Shown one piece after another: positions 1 to 11,422 of a DNA stretch of 64,000 nt. Within the stretch, counting starts at the first letter, position 1. Each line of letters begins with the position of its first letter. The stretch is from assembly GCA_020881915.1 (NCBI GenBank), contig JAJFPB010000001.1:4712001-4776000 (forward strand), written 5' to 3'. The translations under genes were made by a program, and so were the position numbers. A model generated the notes under the pieces. It was not told the DNA's origin and did not search any database. It saw only the letters and a list, made by a program, of their open reading frames with translations. Source of the stretch: Paramyrothecium sp. XJ0827. Lineage: Eukaryota; Ascomycota; Sordariomycetes; Hypocreales; Stachybotryaceae.

Positions 1-3000
1 CTTCTTCCCCACAGGGTTGCTGGCGGCTCCTCCCCAGTTAGCATCAAGCCTGTGGCTGAAAGTCGTCCATGATCTTACCGAGACCGTTCCCTCGACCACT
101 TTGCTCGAAACTGCGCGCGCCACGTGAAGCACTGGGGTCTTCGCTTCCTCAGAGCCGTACAGCGTTTCCCGGGGAACCCTAAACGCTTATAGAGAGCGGA
201 CCAGCAACTCGCTCTGCGCGCGCTTAATGGGCGGGACGTCTCATCTTTCCATAGGAGCGCCAGCACTAGCCCGAAGACAACGCCTCGCCTCTTGCCTCTA
301 CACTGCTTCCCTTCTTATGATACGCCCAATGATGCTCCTTGACCGCTACCAGACGCACATGCCCGTCTGCTTAGCCGCCACCAAGATCCCTCCATGATCC
401 TCTCAGCGGCGTCTGGCCAACATAACCTTGATCTAGTGGCCTTGACGAGAGGCCCAGCTTAAGATAAGATTCTCACTGGCGGTCACGAAACGGTCACATT
501 GTAGCCCCTAATGCAAGGTTTCTCCCGCGAAACGTTTTCCATTTATAGGACACTAAGTGGTAGAGCGCCAATCAGCTGTCTATGCTTGACTGAGCCTTAA
601 GCCCTCAATCCATAGTCTAAAGAATGGCTTCATCCTCCCAGGCTGAGTGGTTTTGAGCTTACTGCTCGCCCCCACGGCGGATATCACGTTCGTCAATGTC
701 ACAAAGGACGGGGAGATGGGTCGTCATTGCTGCTTTCATGTTTGACCACTTGCTTCCCCTCCCAAGCGCCTTGTTCATTTCTATGTCAATGTTCGTAAGA
801 CACTGAAAAGAATCCGATCTGTTCAAATGGATGGGGCTGAAACACAAGGGCTACTGCGACTGTGTATTCTTCATACTTTCAGGCCACTGCTCAAATACTA
901 GCCAATAGTGACCAACTGTTCGTCCGGAAGTTGGCCTGACCTGAAGGCCACCCTCTTAAGCGCCAACAACAAGTCCATAATTAGATCCCCGTGCTCGCTT
1001 ACTTCTTTTCCTTCTAGATCGACTCCATTCGTCTTATCCTTTGCCAGGCTATGCGCCTGCATGGGTCCCTTCCCACTTTCTTCAAAGTCCCAATATATTA
1101 ATTGAAAATTGAGGTTGGTGATTGGGCTTCAAGCTTCTTGACCTCGAACCAGGAAGCCAACAGCGACGGGAAGGTGTTTCAAAGTGCGGCTATGTGTTCA
1201 AGTAAGCGCCTTTGCGTTGTTCGCTTGATACAACCTCGCCGTACCGAGGTCTAATGGGGCTGTCCGTTGTTGAACAGGTAGTATAAGCGCTTGGTGCTAG
1301 TTGTCCAGGCAATGTGTGCGGCAGCCGCACCATTTCGTCTTATTCTTCCTCGAGTTAGAGATGCGGTTTTGTAACGAGCCAGCAATGGCGCAAAGGAAAA
1401 TGTTGCAGTGCTCGAGGATCGTTGCATGTGCGGTTCGTGAACACGGCAGCACAGTCACCCAGCACTTACAGATGGTATGGCTACAATTAATGCGGATAGT
1501 GTCTTTAATAAGGACACTTTACATGCAGCATCAGTTGTTCTGTAATTCAATGCGTTGCGTTGTTGGCCGGCCGCTTGAGATGTAGCGCCGCGTAGAGAGT
1601 ATGAGCTCCCACCACATCACCACCAAGCTCACGTAGCTGGTCGTGGCTATTGCTTCATATATGCTTGGGCTTGGGGTCTCTTGCCTTCCGAGCTGTTTTC
1701 ATAGCCTAATATAGATCGTAGGTTCGATCACATTGCTTGTCAGACACTTCACACGCCCATCTGACGAGCGGTTTCATGTCGTTATGTCTTGATGTATGCT
1801 TTGGCAGTGTTTCCTTTGATACTGCGGGGTGGCGGTTATTACATATCGACAGGAAATGAACTTGTGATTGCTTGAGGATAGATTGTAAGTCTTTCAAGAC
1901 TTGAACAGTTAGTCAATTATTTGTTGTGTTTGGCAAGAGCTTGCAAGGAGACCACGAGAGACCATAGGAGCGGGTCTGATGGGCAGACATGTACAATATC
2001 ACCACAAATTTCGAGACGCAGCGAAGTTTTAAGATTAGATTTGACCCTGAAGTTCTCGATTCCTCGATAATGGATGAACTGTCACGAGTTACAATTGCAT
2101 ATCAATAAATCAGACGTTGGCGGTATCTTGATATAGGGTAAGTCGCGTGTGACGGTTCCTCTGTATTCAATCTACCTAGACATTGAGCAGAGCATGGAAA
2201 GAATAGTTGTCCACGAACTACACTTTTATATCGAGCTAAGCAATACACTCATCATGGGGTTGCAATAAGTCGTCTATGCAATGGCTGTGCCGCATTGATA
2301 CGACTTGGCCAATGTCCGTCCACAGCCTCGGTGCCAGATTGCGAAATTCAACCATCAAAGGTTGGCGAGGTTGACGAGGTCGGCACGTGCATTTGACAAA
2401 AATCATTTGACAGACCTGTGACGAAGGACGGTCGAACAAGCTACGTATTCTATATGTCTCCTTTGTCCGACAAGGTGCGAGTCATTGCGTTCTGCAACGT
2501 GCGTCACCGCACATCGGTTACCATTATCAACACATGGGAGCGAAGAGCATTTCCGAAGTCGCGCAACAGCGCACATTACCCGGAGTGTCGCAAGGATGGA
2601 TTAACAGGCTCGAACGCTTCGTCTCTTGGGATACAAACATATAAATGTATTTGCACTCAGTGTAGGTTAAGCGGGCACGGTGGTTTATTGTTTATGTTCT
2701 CCCCAGTCAAATCCTCATTGAAAGGGAGGAGGACGAATGAGAATAAGCCCAGCCCTAATTACGGAGTAGTAGCCAAGTAGAATCTCAATTGGTCAACCTG
2801 GATCAACAACCTGAGATTATGAGATCGGCGAAGGCTGTCCACACCTTTCGGAGATGATGACTCTCTGCGCTTCCTGTTACCCGTGGTAAGGCCCGAATGC
2901 TTTCTCTCATTTCGTTTCGAAGCCACTGTGACATCGAATGCTGGCTTAATTTGCCCCATCACCCCTGCTCCACTTTGGATTACTGTGTACTTCACTGCTG

Positions 3001-4600
3001 TGCAAAGTCACCGAGACTGGCCAGCAAACGGCCGAGCTCCTCTACATTGTGTGGCATCCCATGAATTGGTACGAATGGCTATGGATAGAGAATATCTCAG
3101 AATTGAAGAAGTGGGCTGTACCTCCACCACTTTCGCTTGCCAATGGATGAATGCTGTCGATGCAATTAGTTGCCGGCGGCATATTGGAGATACACATAGG
3201 CTCCAGGGCCTCGCTCACCCAGGCAGCTACCCCGGCAAGAACACGCAGCATGGACGCGAAAGTATTTTATGCCAAACATGCCTAACAAGGTTGCGCACTG
3301 CATTCACCTCGATACTCTTGGTCACAGGACCAAGAGCATTGTCAACATGCAGTAGCGAAGAGGCTGAGCCCTTGCTTGCCTGACATCTGTTTCCGTTGTG
3401 CGATGCAGCCTAAGCATCGTTCTGCACAGAACATGCTGCCTACGTATCTCCGAACCCGAGACAGGACGGCGGGTTCCACACCGACTTTTGGCCACCTGGA
3501 CTTCGTGCTGGAACCATCGCGGTCATCTTTGCGATCCTTGGTCGTAACAGCAGAGCGAGCTGTGATCAGTCCCTGTAGCGTCGGAGGCGGTCCAAGGTAC
3601 AATACTTGTCTTTGGTGCCGTGCCATGGTGGCAGAACTGGGTGCTTGCCTTGGGAGACAACCATCATGCAATGTCATCACGTGCGGGAAATTGTCAAAGA
3701 CAATGACCAACAAATCTCGGCCACCCCGGTATCACAATGGGAACCCTGGCACTGATTCTGTTGCCTTGTGATATACAACGAGCACTGTTGTGCTTTGAGC
3801 CGCATGGTTCGCTTCTGGGCATGGTAGCTCAACGTAGCTTTGGGTGCCGCAGGTAGGTAACTACTTGCGTAGGCTCATGGGATGTTTCCTCCGGTTACCG
3901 GCGTGGGGTGAACGATTGCCGCGACCTAAGACCTTGTTTGGTCTCTTCGTCGGGGTGTGGGATGGAACGGACGGGGATACGGAGCCGCTGCCAGCTCACC
4001 ACACACCATCTTCAAGCTGGGCTCGATCAGCTCCCACGCATCGGCGAGAGAGGGGCAGGGTTTTCCGACTTAAGCCGATGTCGTCACTTGTAACGGCGAG
4101 AGAGCGGTCTGGATGTTAGCTAAGGTCGGAGCAGCGAAGGTTCCTACGTCAGTTTCAAGTCATCAGCGGATGTCACTTATGCCAGTTCAGCCATAAACCC
4201 CTCCTGAACAAGCCGGGGGGGCAGCTTTGTTTGTCGGTTCATCCGACTTCATAAATTGACACCATTGAAGCTGTTGAAGAGGCATTGTTCCCGGGTAGGT
4301 GGTGCATCAAGATGCCCAAGCGGCTGCGCCGTTGGAGGTACCAGTAACGGTTGGACTCCATTTAGGCACATTTTTGATAAATTAATGACGGGACGTAGCG
4401 AGGTCCAATCCTGGCCCAAAAGCGGAAATGCAGAGTGATGATGTACAGTGCATGGACAGTGCATTGATCCTGATCGTGAAGTACTGTGCTACCCTGCTTA
4501 GTACATGAGAAAGACTTCTCCCCCGTACAGTGCATGTTGTCGCCACGCATCACGTCATGTGCCAGCAAATAAGAGGGCCTGCCACGCTTGCCAGCCACCT
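1..4600. other. gene-free stretch
   Basis: No open reading frame here looks like a gene. The longer ones begin at GTG or TTG, are under about 170 codons, have no recognisable domain and overlap one another on both strands. No transposase, terminal repeat or RNA gene was recognised. It may hold distal regulatory DNA or a non-coding transcript that cannot be seen from sequence alone. Confidence 0.5.
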
Positions 4601-7136
4601 TGGGAGCCCCACTGCAGGGGCTGAATCAGCCAGTCATAGGTATGAAAGGACTCTGGTCCCCCGCCCCTCAAATCATCTCTTCGCATTTCCCTCGTCCTTC
4701 CTTTCATCCTCCCACGGCCAATCATTTCCCAACCCTCCGCCTCCTCCACTCATCAAAGAGAGGGGAAAAAAAAAGAAGTAGGCGGCCCTCGAGCAATCAG
4801 ATTCATTCGCTCGCCTTCGAAACATTCAAGTCTCTTTTCCCACTGGCCATTCACAGCAGCTCGACTAACACGCCCTGTCCATCTGCCCACTGACCTCTTT
4901 CTGAGCCAAACAGCGCGCGACGGGAACGGGCCAGCCTACCGGCAAGCTGCCATCAGCCAAGCAGCAAAAGAAGCTCTGGGCCCCAAAAGAAAAAAGAAAA
5001 CCGCCCACTCAGCGCTCTGGACGCCTAGACCGCGTACGACGCGAACCCGCGCGATCACCCCTGCGGCAATCTTTTGAGGCCAATTCGAGTCTCACTCACT
5101 TGCAGAGCTTCTGCGGTGCGTGCATCTGCGGATTAACAAGCAGGCTCTGTCGAGTACAGCTTATCCGCGTGTCCGTGCACCCGTGCATGCAAATCAAGGT
5201 CTCCGTCACTTTCAGTGAGGGAACAAGCGACATTGCTCTGGTCTTCCGTCCTAGCCCTTGTCCACTCAAAAGGCAACTCCAGCACACGCCACCCCCCCGC
5301 GTGGATTTTCAACCTCTCCCCAACCTGTCGACAAATCAGCACGCTTTCTCCGCGTCACTGTCGACTTTCTTGATCTTTTGCGACAACTGAGGCCCTATCA
5401 TCGTCGCCAGCTTCAGCATTGTCGTCTTCATTGGGCACCACGTTCGTCAGGTGACAATCCGTACCTGCGGTAGCCATTTCACTACCCGTGCCCGTCGCCA
5501 TTCAATTGTTTTTCAGGCGTGTCTCGCGTGCGTAACTGCCTGCAATCAACACGAAGACTGAGCTCGACCCAACCACCATCTTTCGTCACACAAAAGGTAT
5601 GTAGCTCTGTTCTCAGCCACCCGCTGCTCCTTACTGCCCGAGTCTCTCTTTGAACGAGTCCTTATGGTCTTCATGCCTCGTCGTGTCGCACAGGCAATTT
5701 CGTACTATTCACAACCTTCAATTGCACCTTCCCCATTCTATTACTGAAGCTTCGCCGCCACTGAAGCGCTCCTTATCACTGTTCTACTTCACATGCACAC
5801 TGACTACTCCACTACCAACCTGCTATCATGCACGGCGTCAGCATGCGACACAACTTGCTAACGATACAATAACAGGTCTCATTTAGCCCCCCTTCACACA
5901 CCGGTCAGGACGCACGGCATTCACCCGCGAAGTACGTATCATCTTCCCTTCCCTTACTCTGTCGCACCATTATCAGGAACAGAAGAGTAGGATGATATGG
6001 ATACCTGCCTGATTCATGCACTCTTCCGACCTTGCACCTTACCATCCACCCTCCTCCCTCAACTCACTCCCCGGAGTCGGGGCCGCCCACTCTCGCTGCT
6101 ACCTCATTCTGTCCCGTTCTTCTGTCAATTCCCCAGCCTATGCATTGCGCACCTACGTGGTCCATACTCTCTGCTTTTTCCTGGGCTGTGTGCACATATA
6201 TATGCACAGCGTCTGCACTCGTCTGCTGGAAAGATGCTTGGTGCCCCAACCACGGTCGTTGCCGCCTCAATTTGATGCACGCTTCGCCGGCTTATCTTGA
6301 TGGCACACACATTCTGCGCTTTTCCACATGCAGCGACCCGATCCCAATTCCTCACTTAGTCTTGTTTGCGCCACCGTGAGGTGGGAGCGCTGCTCTGGCA
6401 GCGGCTCACAAGCTGTGGGCTTGGGTGAGGGAAGGGGGCTCCAGCTTGCCAATGCAGATTCCGTCATGCAACCAGGTCTGCCAACGCATCATCTGTGTGG
6501 CTCCCCCGCCAGCAGCCGCCGGCAGCCCCGTTCATGGTTCCCCGTCTGTATTTGCTTGCCGTCCCGTCTTTCTAGCCTCGAAGCTTATATACCACTGAAC
6601 TAACACTCTTGGTTGGACAGTTCCGACATCATTCTAGGGGTTTTGGCGATACAAGGCAATCCTGTCTTGGATTTAGCTTCCGCTCTGCGCATTCTCCGTT
6701 GATCCGTCAGATTGCTCTCCGCTCACGTGGCTCGCCTGTTTGCTTCGGCTAGGCCACTGTACGCCTGCCAATATCACAATAGCATCCTGCACATACAGCC
6801 ATTGGTAGTCTGAGCCACGCGCTATCCTGCTCCCCTGCCAGCTCACCTAGGCATAACAAATTCATTGGCAGCCTGAGACAACCTAAGTGACGGATCCGTC
6901 CCACGGCGTCTGCCCAACCATACCCAAGCTCCGAACCCATTTAATACCTTTAGAGTACCCTGGCTGCAGCTACCCACTGGTCGCTATTTGACTGGTTTTG
7001 AACCCGGCTGTCTTCGGATTTCACCAACTCCGCTGCCGCGTGCCTGTTTACATTATTTCGAGTCGCATCGGAATAAGGCAAGTCGCGTCTTAGGCCAAGG
7101 GTGCGTCGCGATACTCCAAAATCATCATCTCGTAGG
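4600..7136 (+). promoter_or_regulatory. long pyrimidine-rich upstream/leader region of hapB
   Basis: This stretch is rich in C and T on the + strand, with many short CT and CCTCC tracts, which is typical of promoters and 5' leaders in filamentous fungi. It lies directly upstream of the hapB start codon. It contains at least one credible 5'-UTR intron (separate entry) and several short ATG-initiated upstream frames, for example near 6016 and 6032. No conserved protein is encoded. The transcription start cannot be placed from sequence, so how much is promoter and how much is leader is inference. Confidence 0.45.
5597..5875 (+). other. candidate 5'-UTR intron of hapB
   Basis: A GTATGT donor at 5597 is followed by a GCTAAC branch-site-like sequence near 5858 and a consensus AACAG acceptor ending at 5875. 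The 279-base length is long for a fungal coding intron but normal for a leader intron. It lies in the CT-rich region upstream of hapB on the same strand. Transcript data would be needed to confirm it. Confidence 0.4.
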
Positions 7137-8081
7137 ATGATGGAGTACGCCCAATACGCGCCACAGCAACAGAACACACACTCAGGTTACGCGAACAACG
7201 CCGCAGGCAACAGTATCACCTCGCCCACAAGCCACAGCGTCAATCAGCACGCTGTACAGACCTCCCCGGTCATCAATTCGCAACAGCAACAAGGCCAGAC
7301 ACAAAACCACAACATGTATCAAGCACAGTACGGCGTACCCCAGCAGGGTATGCAGCAAGTTCCCTATGGCATGCCAGGAATCCAGGCAGCGGCCATGGCA
7401 GCGACCGCAGCTGCTTCTGGCTCAAATTATCCTTATATGCACTCCGATCCAAACATGCCTCACACCTCGCCGCGCATGGGTGGAGCCAATGCTAAGAAAG
7501 ACGGCCGTCAGTCGCCACGGATGAACCCAATTGCTCAAATCTCTGGTCGCAGGTTAAGCCAAGTCACTAGCCCCGGCGTGCCGAATGCGCCAACTATGAT
7601 GAACCATGCCGGGCAACGACCCGGTGTCGCACAGCCGCAAATGCCTCCCGCCCAAGCGATGCAACACCCGCAGTCCCCAGAGATGCCTCAGGGTGCCGTG
7701 GAGGAATCTCCACTTTACGTCAATGCCAAACAGTTCCACCGTATCTTGAAGCGGCGAGTCGCCCGACAACGGTTGGAGGAGCAACTCCGGTTGACGTCCA
7801 AGGGCCGAAAGCCTTATCTGCACGAGTCGCGCCACAACCACGCTATGCGTAGACCTCGCGGACCCGGTGGCCGTTTCCTGACCGCCGAGGAGGTCGCGGC
7901 GATGGATCGCGAGAACAACAAAGGGGCCGATGAGAACAAGACCGAGGTGGGCACTGCACCTTCGGCGCCCAGTTCTGCTGGAACCAAGCGCAAAACGGAC
8001 TCTGATCCTGCCAAACCTGCTAAGAAGTCCAGGACTGAGACCGAAACGCCTGAGGGTGACGAAGACGAGGGTGACAGCTGA
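7137..8081 (+). CDS. hapB: CCAAT-binding factor subunit HapB (NF-YA/Hap2)
   Basis: Single-exon gene of 314 residues. It is the NF-YA subunit of the heterotrimeric CCAAT-binding complex, which acts in the nucleus with HapC and HapE and controls respiration, iron and redox genes. The NF-YA core lies at about residues 190-250. Its first half (SPLYVNAKQFHRILKRRVAR) is the helix that binds the HapC/HapE dimer. The second half (RKPYLHESRHNHAMRRPRG) is the DNA-contact part, followed by GGRFLTAEE. The N-terminal half is rich in Gln, Asn, Pro and Met, as expected of an activation region. The C-terminus has a basic KRKTD...KPAKKSR stretch that could be a nuclear signal, then an acidic tail. Translation probably starts at the tandem ATGs at 7137/7140; the in-frame codon at 7101 is GTG. 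No intron interrupts the conserved part. Confidence 0.96.
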   Translation: MMEYAQYAPQQQNTHSGYANNAAGNSITSPTSHSVNQHAVQTSPVINSQQQQGQTQNHNMYQAQYGVPQQGMQQVPYGMPGIQAAAMAATAAASGSNYPYMHSDPNMPHTSPRMGGANAKKDGRQSPRMNPIAQISGRRLSQVTSPGVPNAPTMMNHAGQRPGVAQPQMPPAQAMQHPQSPEMPQGAVEESPLYVNAKQFHRILKRRVARQRLEEQLRLTSKGRKPYLHESRHNHAMRRPRGPGGRFLTAEEVAAMDRENNKGADENKTEVGTAPSAPSSAGTKRKTDSDPAKPAKKSRTETETPEGDEDEGDS

Positions 8082-9508
8082 GCTGTGAAATCTCCTGATG
8101 TTGGGGGTAAAACGTCTTAATAGGCAAGACGGTGCGCATACTCTGCTCAGAATAACATCAATATCAGCGAGGCGCAATGTTGGGACAAATGCACCTGCTC
8201 CGTTAAATGCGGCCTTTCGAATGGTTGCGATTACCTGTCAAACACCTTCTCCTCGGCAGACACGGTGTCTGTTTCAAGCTGCTTCTTTTGTCTCTTTTTC
8301 TTTTTCTTTCCCTCTGTTCTATTGCGCAGGTTTACAGCACCCGGACTGGCAACAGCATAAACATGCGCAGAATTTGGCTGCGCATGGGTGGAGGCAATAC
8401 TGGTTGGACAGAATGCATGGATGACTTGATACGATGGATACCCTCTTCTTTTTTCATTTCTAATTTCAACTTCTTTTCTATGGCAGTCGATCTGGTTTCG
8501 CCCCAACTTTGCCTGGACTTCAAGTATCAGAAGGTTGTGAGATCCTACTTTGGTTGCCAAATGGAACGTTTCGTTGAGCGAGCAACATGAAATTGACGGG
8601 GGACAAGGCGATAGGGAAACATGGTTGAAGAAGGGAAGCCTGACGGCTCCTACGAACACGAATTAAAACTCCCCAAAAACACAACACAGAAAAGAGGAGG
8701 AAGAAATTGGCATGGTTCAGCTCGCTGGAAGGGCGAGAACAAAAACATTCTGATATTTGTAATTCGGGCACACTGTTGGTTGGGTTGGCGATGTGGTTAG
8801 ATTCGAAATCGGCATCATCCGTCACCGGATATTACTGCCTTGGGATGCCTGGCTTTGGATTTAGGAACTTGCACGGGATACCTACTTCGTACAGTCAATT
8901 TCTCCGTGTCAACAATACCATGTTTTCTTCAGGATTCTTCTGCATAAAGCTACCTAAGGTGGTAAGTACGTTGTGAACTGTGAATCGTGAGGATAACCAA
9001 GGTCCTATAGCCGAAGCTCGGAGTTTACAGGCGGGGTAGGTTCGGCTGGCCATGCTGCTGCGACACAAGTACTGAGCCGTTAATTTGATGTGTTCCTTCA
9101 AGCGTGGTTATTCTTGAGATGCCCTTGATATTTTCCTCTCCAGCTCGAGTTCAGAGACCTTGCCATTCGTTGGATCCTAGACTAGGGAGACGAGGGGGCC
9201 AGCTTAGTTGCTAGGAGCCAGGACATTTTCCGGGGAAGCATCCAAGTAGTGGGGCTAGTCTAGATTCGGTACACGCACCCCGGACCTTGGACCTCGGCTT
9301 GGACACGGCACGACCGAGCTCCCAAATACCAGTATCCCTCCAGCCTTCCTCGGCGAACGAACATGTAGCAACCCTACAAAGACGGCTGATCCCAGAGTAG
9401 AGGCCAACGAAGGACTGCCGCTACTCGCCAAAATTGTTTTTCGTTCTTGATCAGATTTGTGCATACTGCTGCTGACAGCCCTATCCTGAGCAACCAACCA
9501 ACGTCATC
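8082..9508. other. intergenic: hapB 3' region and promoter of the next gene
   Basis: No gene is supported in this 1.4 kb. The first few hundred bases are presumably the hapB 3'-UTR. The last part, up to the ATG at 9509, should contain the promoter of the phosphotransferase-fold gene. The short overlapping frames here have no domain character. Confidence 0.5.
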
Positions 9509-10743
9509 ATGGCGGGCAGAGTGCGACAGCCTATTGACCAAGAGGCATTCGAGAAGTACCTGGCAGCGAATGTGCCAGCCATCAAGACGCCAATTGATCT
9601 GAAGCAGGTCAGTAAGCGAATGCTTTGCGCCTTCGGGCCCTCGTGCTAACGGCTCGTTCAGTTCGGCTTCGGTCAATCGAATCCCACGTACCAGATCACC
9701 GCCGCAGATGGCAACCGATTCGTATTGCGCAAGAAGCCGCCCGGCAAGCTCATCTCCAAGACGGCGCACAAGGTCGAACGCGAATATCGAGTGATGCATG
9801 CGCTCGGCGGGACGGATGTGGCCGTGCCCAAGACGTACTGCCTTTGCGAGGACGAGTCCATCATTGGCACGCCCTTTTACATCATGGAGTTCCTTGACGG
9901 GCGGATAATCGAAGACTTCACGATGCCACGAGTAAGTCCGGGGGAACGGACGCAGATGTGGAAGGACGCCACGCAGACGCTGGCACGACTGCACGCTGTG
10001 GACTTCCGCGAGGTCGGACTGGAGAAGTTCGGCAAGGCTGCTGGGTTCTACAACCGGCAGATTCAGACGTGGACGACCATTTGCGCAAGCCAGGAGAAGG
10101 TGGTCGACGTGGAGACAAAGGAGCCCGTCGGCAAGTTGCCACACTTTGACGAGACTGTGCGATTCTTTAGGAACGAGAAGGCCCAACCCCGCGATCGTGC
10201 GACGTTGGTGCATGGAGATTTTAAGATCGACAATCTGGTATTCCACAAGACGGAGCCACGCGTGATCGGAATCCTGGAGTAAGTTGCCCTTCCCATTGCT
10301 GTCCAACCCCAGCATTTGAAAAGCTACCGGGACTGACCTTTGAACTCTACTACGGCAACAGCTGGGAAATGTCTACGATTGGCCATCCGCTGTCCGACGT
10401 CTGCAACCTCATGATGCAGTTCTACACGGCGAAGCACCCCGGCGCAGCCATGAACGATACATCCGGGTTCCTGCCTGGGCGGACGCCGGGGTTGCCGCAG
10501 CCGGAGCAGATCATGGCTTGGTACACGGAGGTGTCCGGCTACAACCCGCGAGCCGAGGTCAGCTGGGGCATGGCGTTCTGCTTGTTCAAGCTGGCGGCCA
10601 TCTGCCAGGGCATCGCGGCGCGCTACGCGGTTCGCCAGGCCAGCAGCGAGAAGGCCAAGCAGAATGCGGCGACGAGGGTGCCGCTGGCGGAAGTGGCCTG
10701 GAAGCTGGCGCAGGAAAGCAAGGGGGACAGTCCCAAGCTGTGA
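9509..10743 (+). CDS. APH/ACAD10-type phosphotransferase-fold protein
   Basis: Three exons: 9509-9607, 9662-10278 and 10362-10743, giving 365 residues. The first intron has GTCAGT and TTCAG ends; the second has GTAAGT and ACAG ends, and both phases match. The protein has the aminoglycoside phosphotransferase/choline kinase fold seen in the N-terminal domain of animal ACAD10/ACAD11 and in stand-alone fungal proteins. It shows a glycine-rich start with FGFGQSNPTYQI, the catalytic loop VHGDFKIDNLVF (about residue 217) and the metal-binding ILDWEMST (Asp about 239), which is restored exactly by splicing the second intron. In animal ACAD10/11 this kinase domain has been linked to phosphorylation of hydroxy-acyl substrates; the substrate here is unknown. 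No acyl-CoA dehydrogenase domain follows. The C-terminus is PKL, which resembles a weak peroxisomal targeting signal. Confidence 0.9.
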
Positions 10744-11422
10744 ATAGAAGCGCTTAATAGACTATCCACGAAATTTCTACTTCGGCACGAGCCCGCCATT
10801 GTTGAGTTTATGTTGCGTAACCGAATTCCTAGGCGTGATGGCAATTCAGGTACACGTTGAAATTGAAGGAGCCTCACGATGAAGTTTGCTCTACCTTATA
10901 CAGCCGTCTAAAAGGTGTCTAACCTATACCCACTGACCATTCCTTACCGTTCCCAGTGACAGTAGGAACCTAACCCAGTTGTGGAGTTGCCAAGGCAAAC
11001 AAGCATCATGCACCTCTTTGAGGTTGGCGATGGGAATTCGGGGGATCGCGACCAATCAGCTTATCGGTTCTCTACGATAGCTCCTGTCCGGAATTGTGAA
11101 ACAGCCCGCGCCGTTCCGGGCCATCCAAATCCATGACGCCAGACCACTGCAAGGCGAGGCAACTCCCGCGCTTTTCTAACAGGCTTTGGTTACTTTAACC
11201 TTAGTTGTCTCGCGACGACGCTATTACGTTCAGGAGCCGCGACATCACTATCTTTTATCTTAGCTTCGCCTGCGGCCAACCTCGCGACCCTCTTGACGGA
11301 CGCTCGCCCTTTGCTTTTTAAGGGAGCTCCAGCATCCCAAAACTAGGACGGTCGCTTGAAGCACTTGTACCGCCTCCTTAGCATCCCCAACGCGATTGCA
11401 CGGCCCCATCCACGGGACGCGT
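10744..11422. other. intergenic: promoter region of the Yvc1-like gene
   Basis: A 679-base spacer between two genes on the same strand. No coding potential, RNA gene or repeat was recognised. The in-frame codon at 11396 is TTG, so the following gene is taken to start at the ATG at 11423. Confidence 0.5.

Noticed and set aside
2883..3383. Plus-strand frame of 166 codons in the left gene-free region
   Set aside because: Starts at GTG, has no domain or composition bias, and overlaps similar frames on the other strand.
9374..10315. Minus-strand frame of 313 codons opposite the phosphotransferase-fold gene
   Set aside because: Shadow of the sense gene, whose kinase motifs and splice phases are clear.
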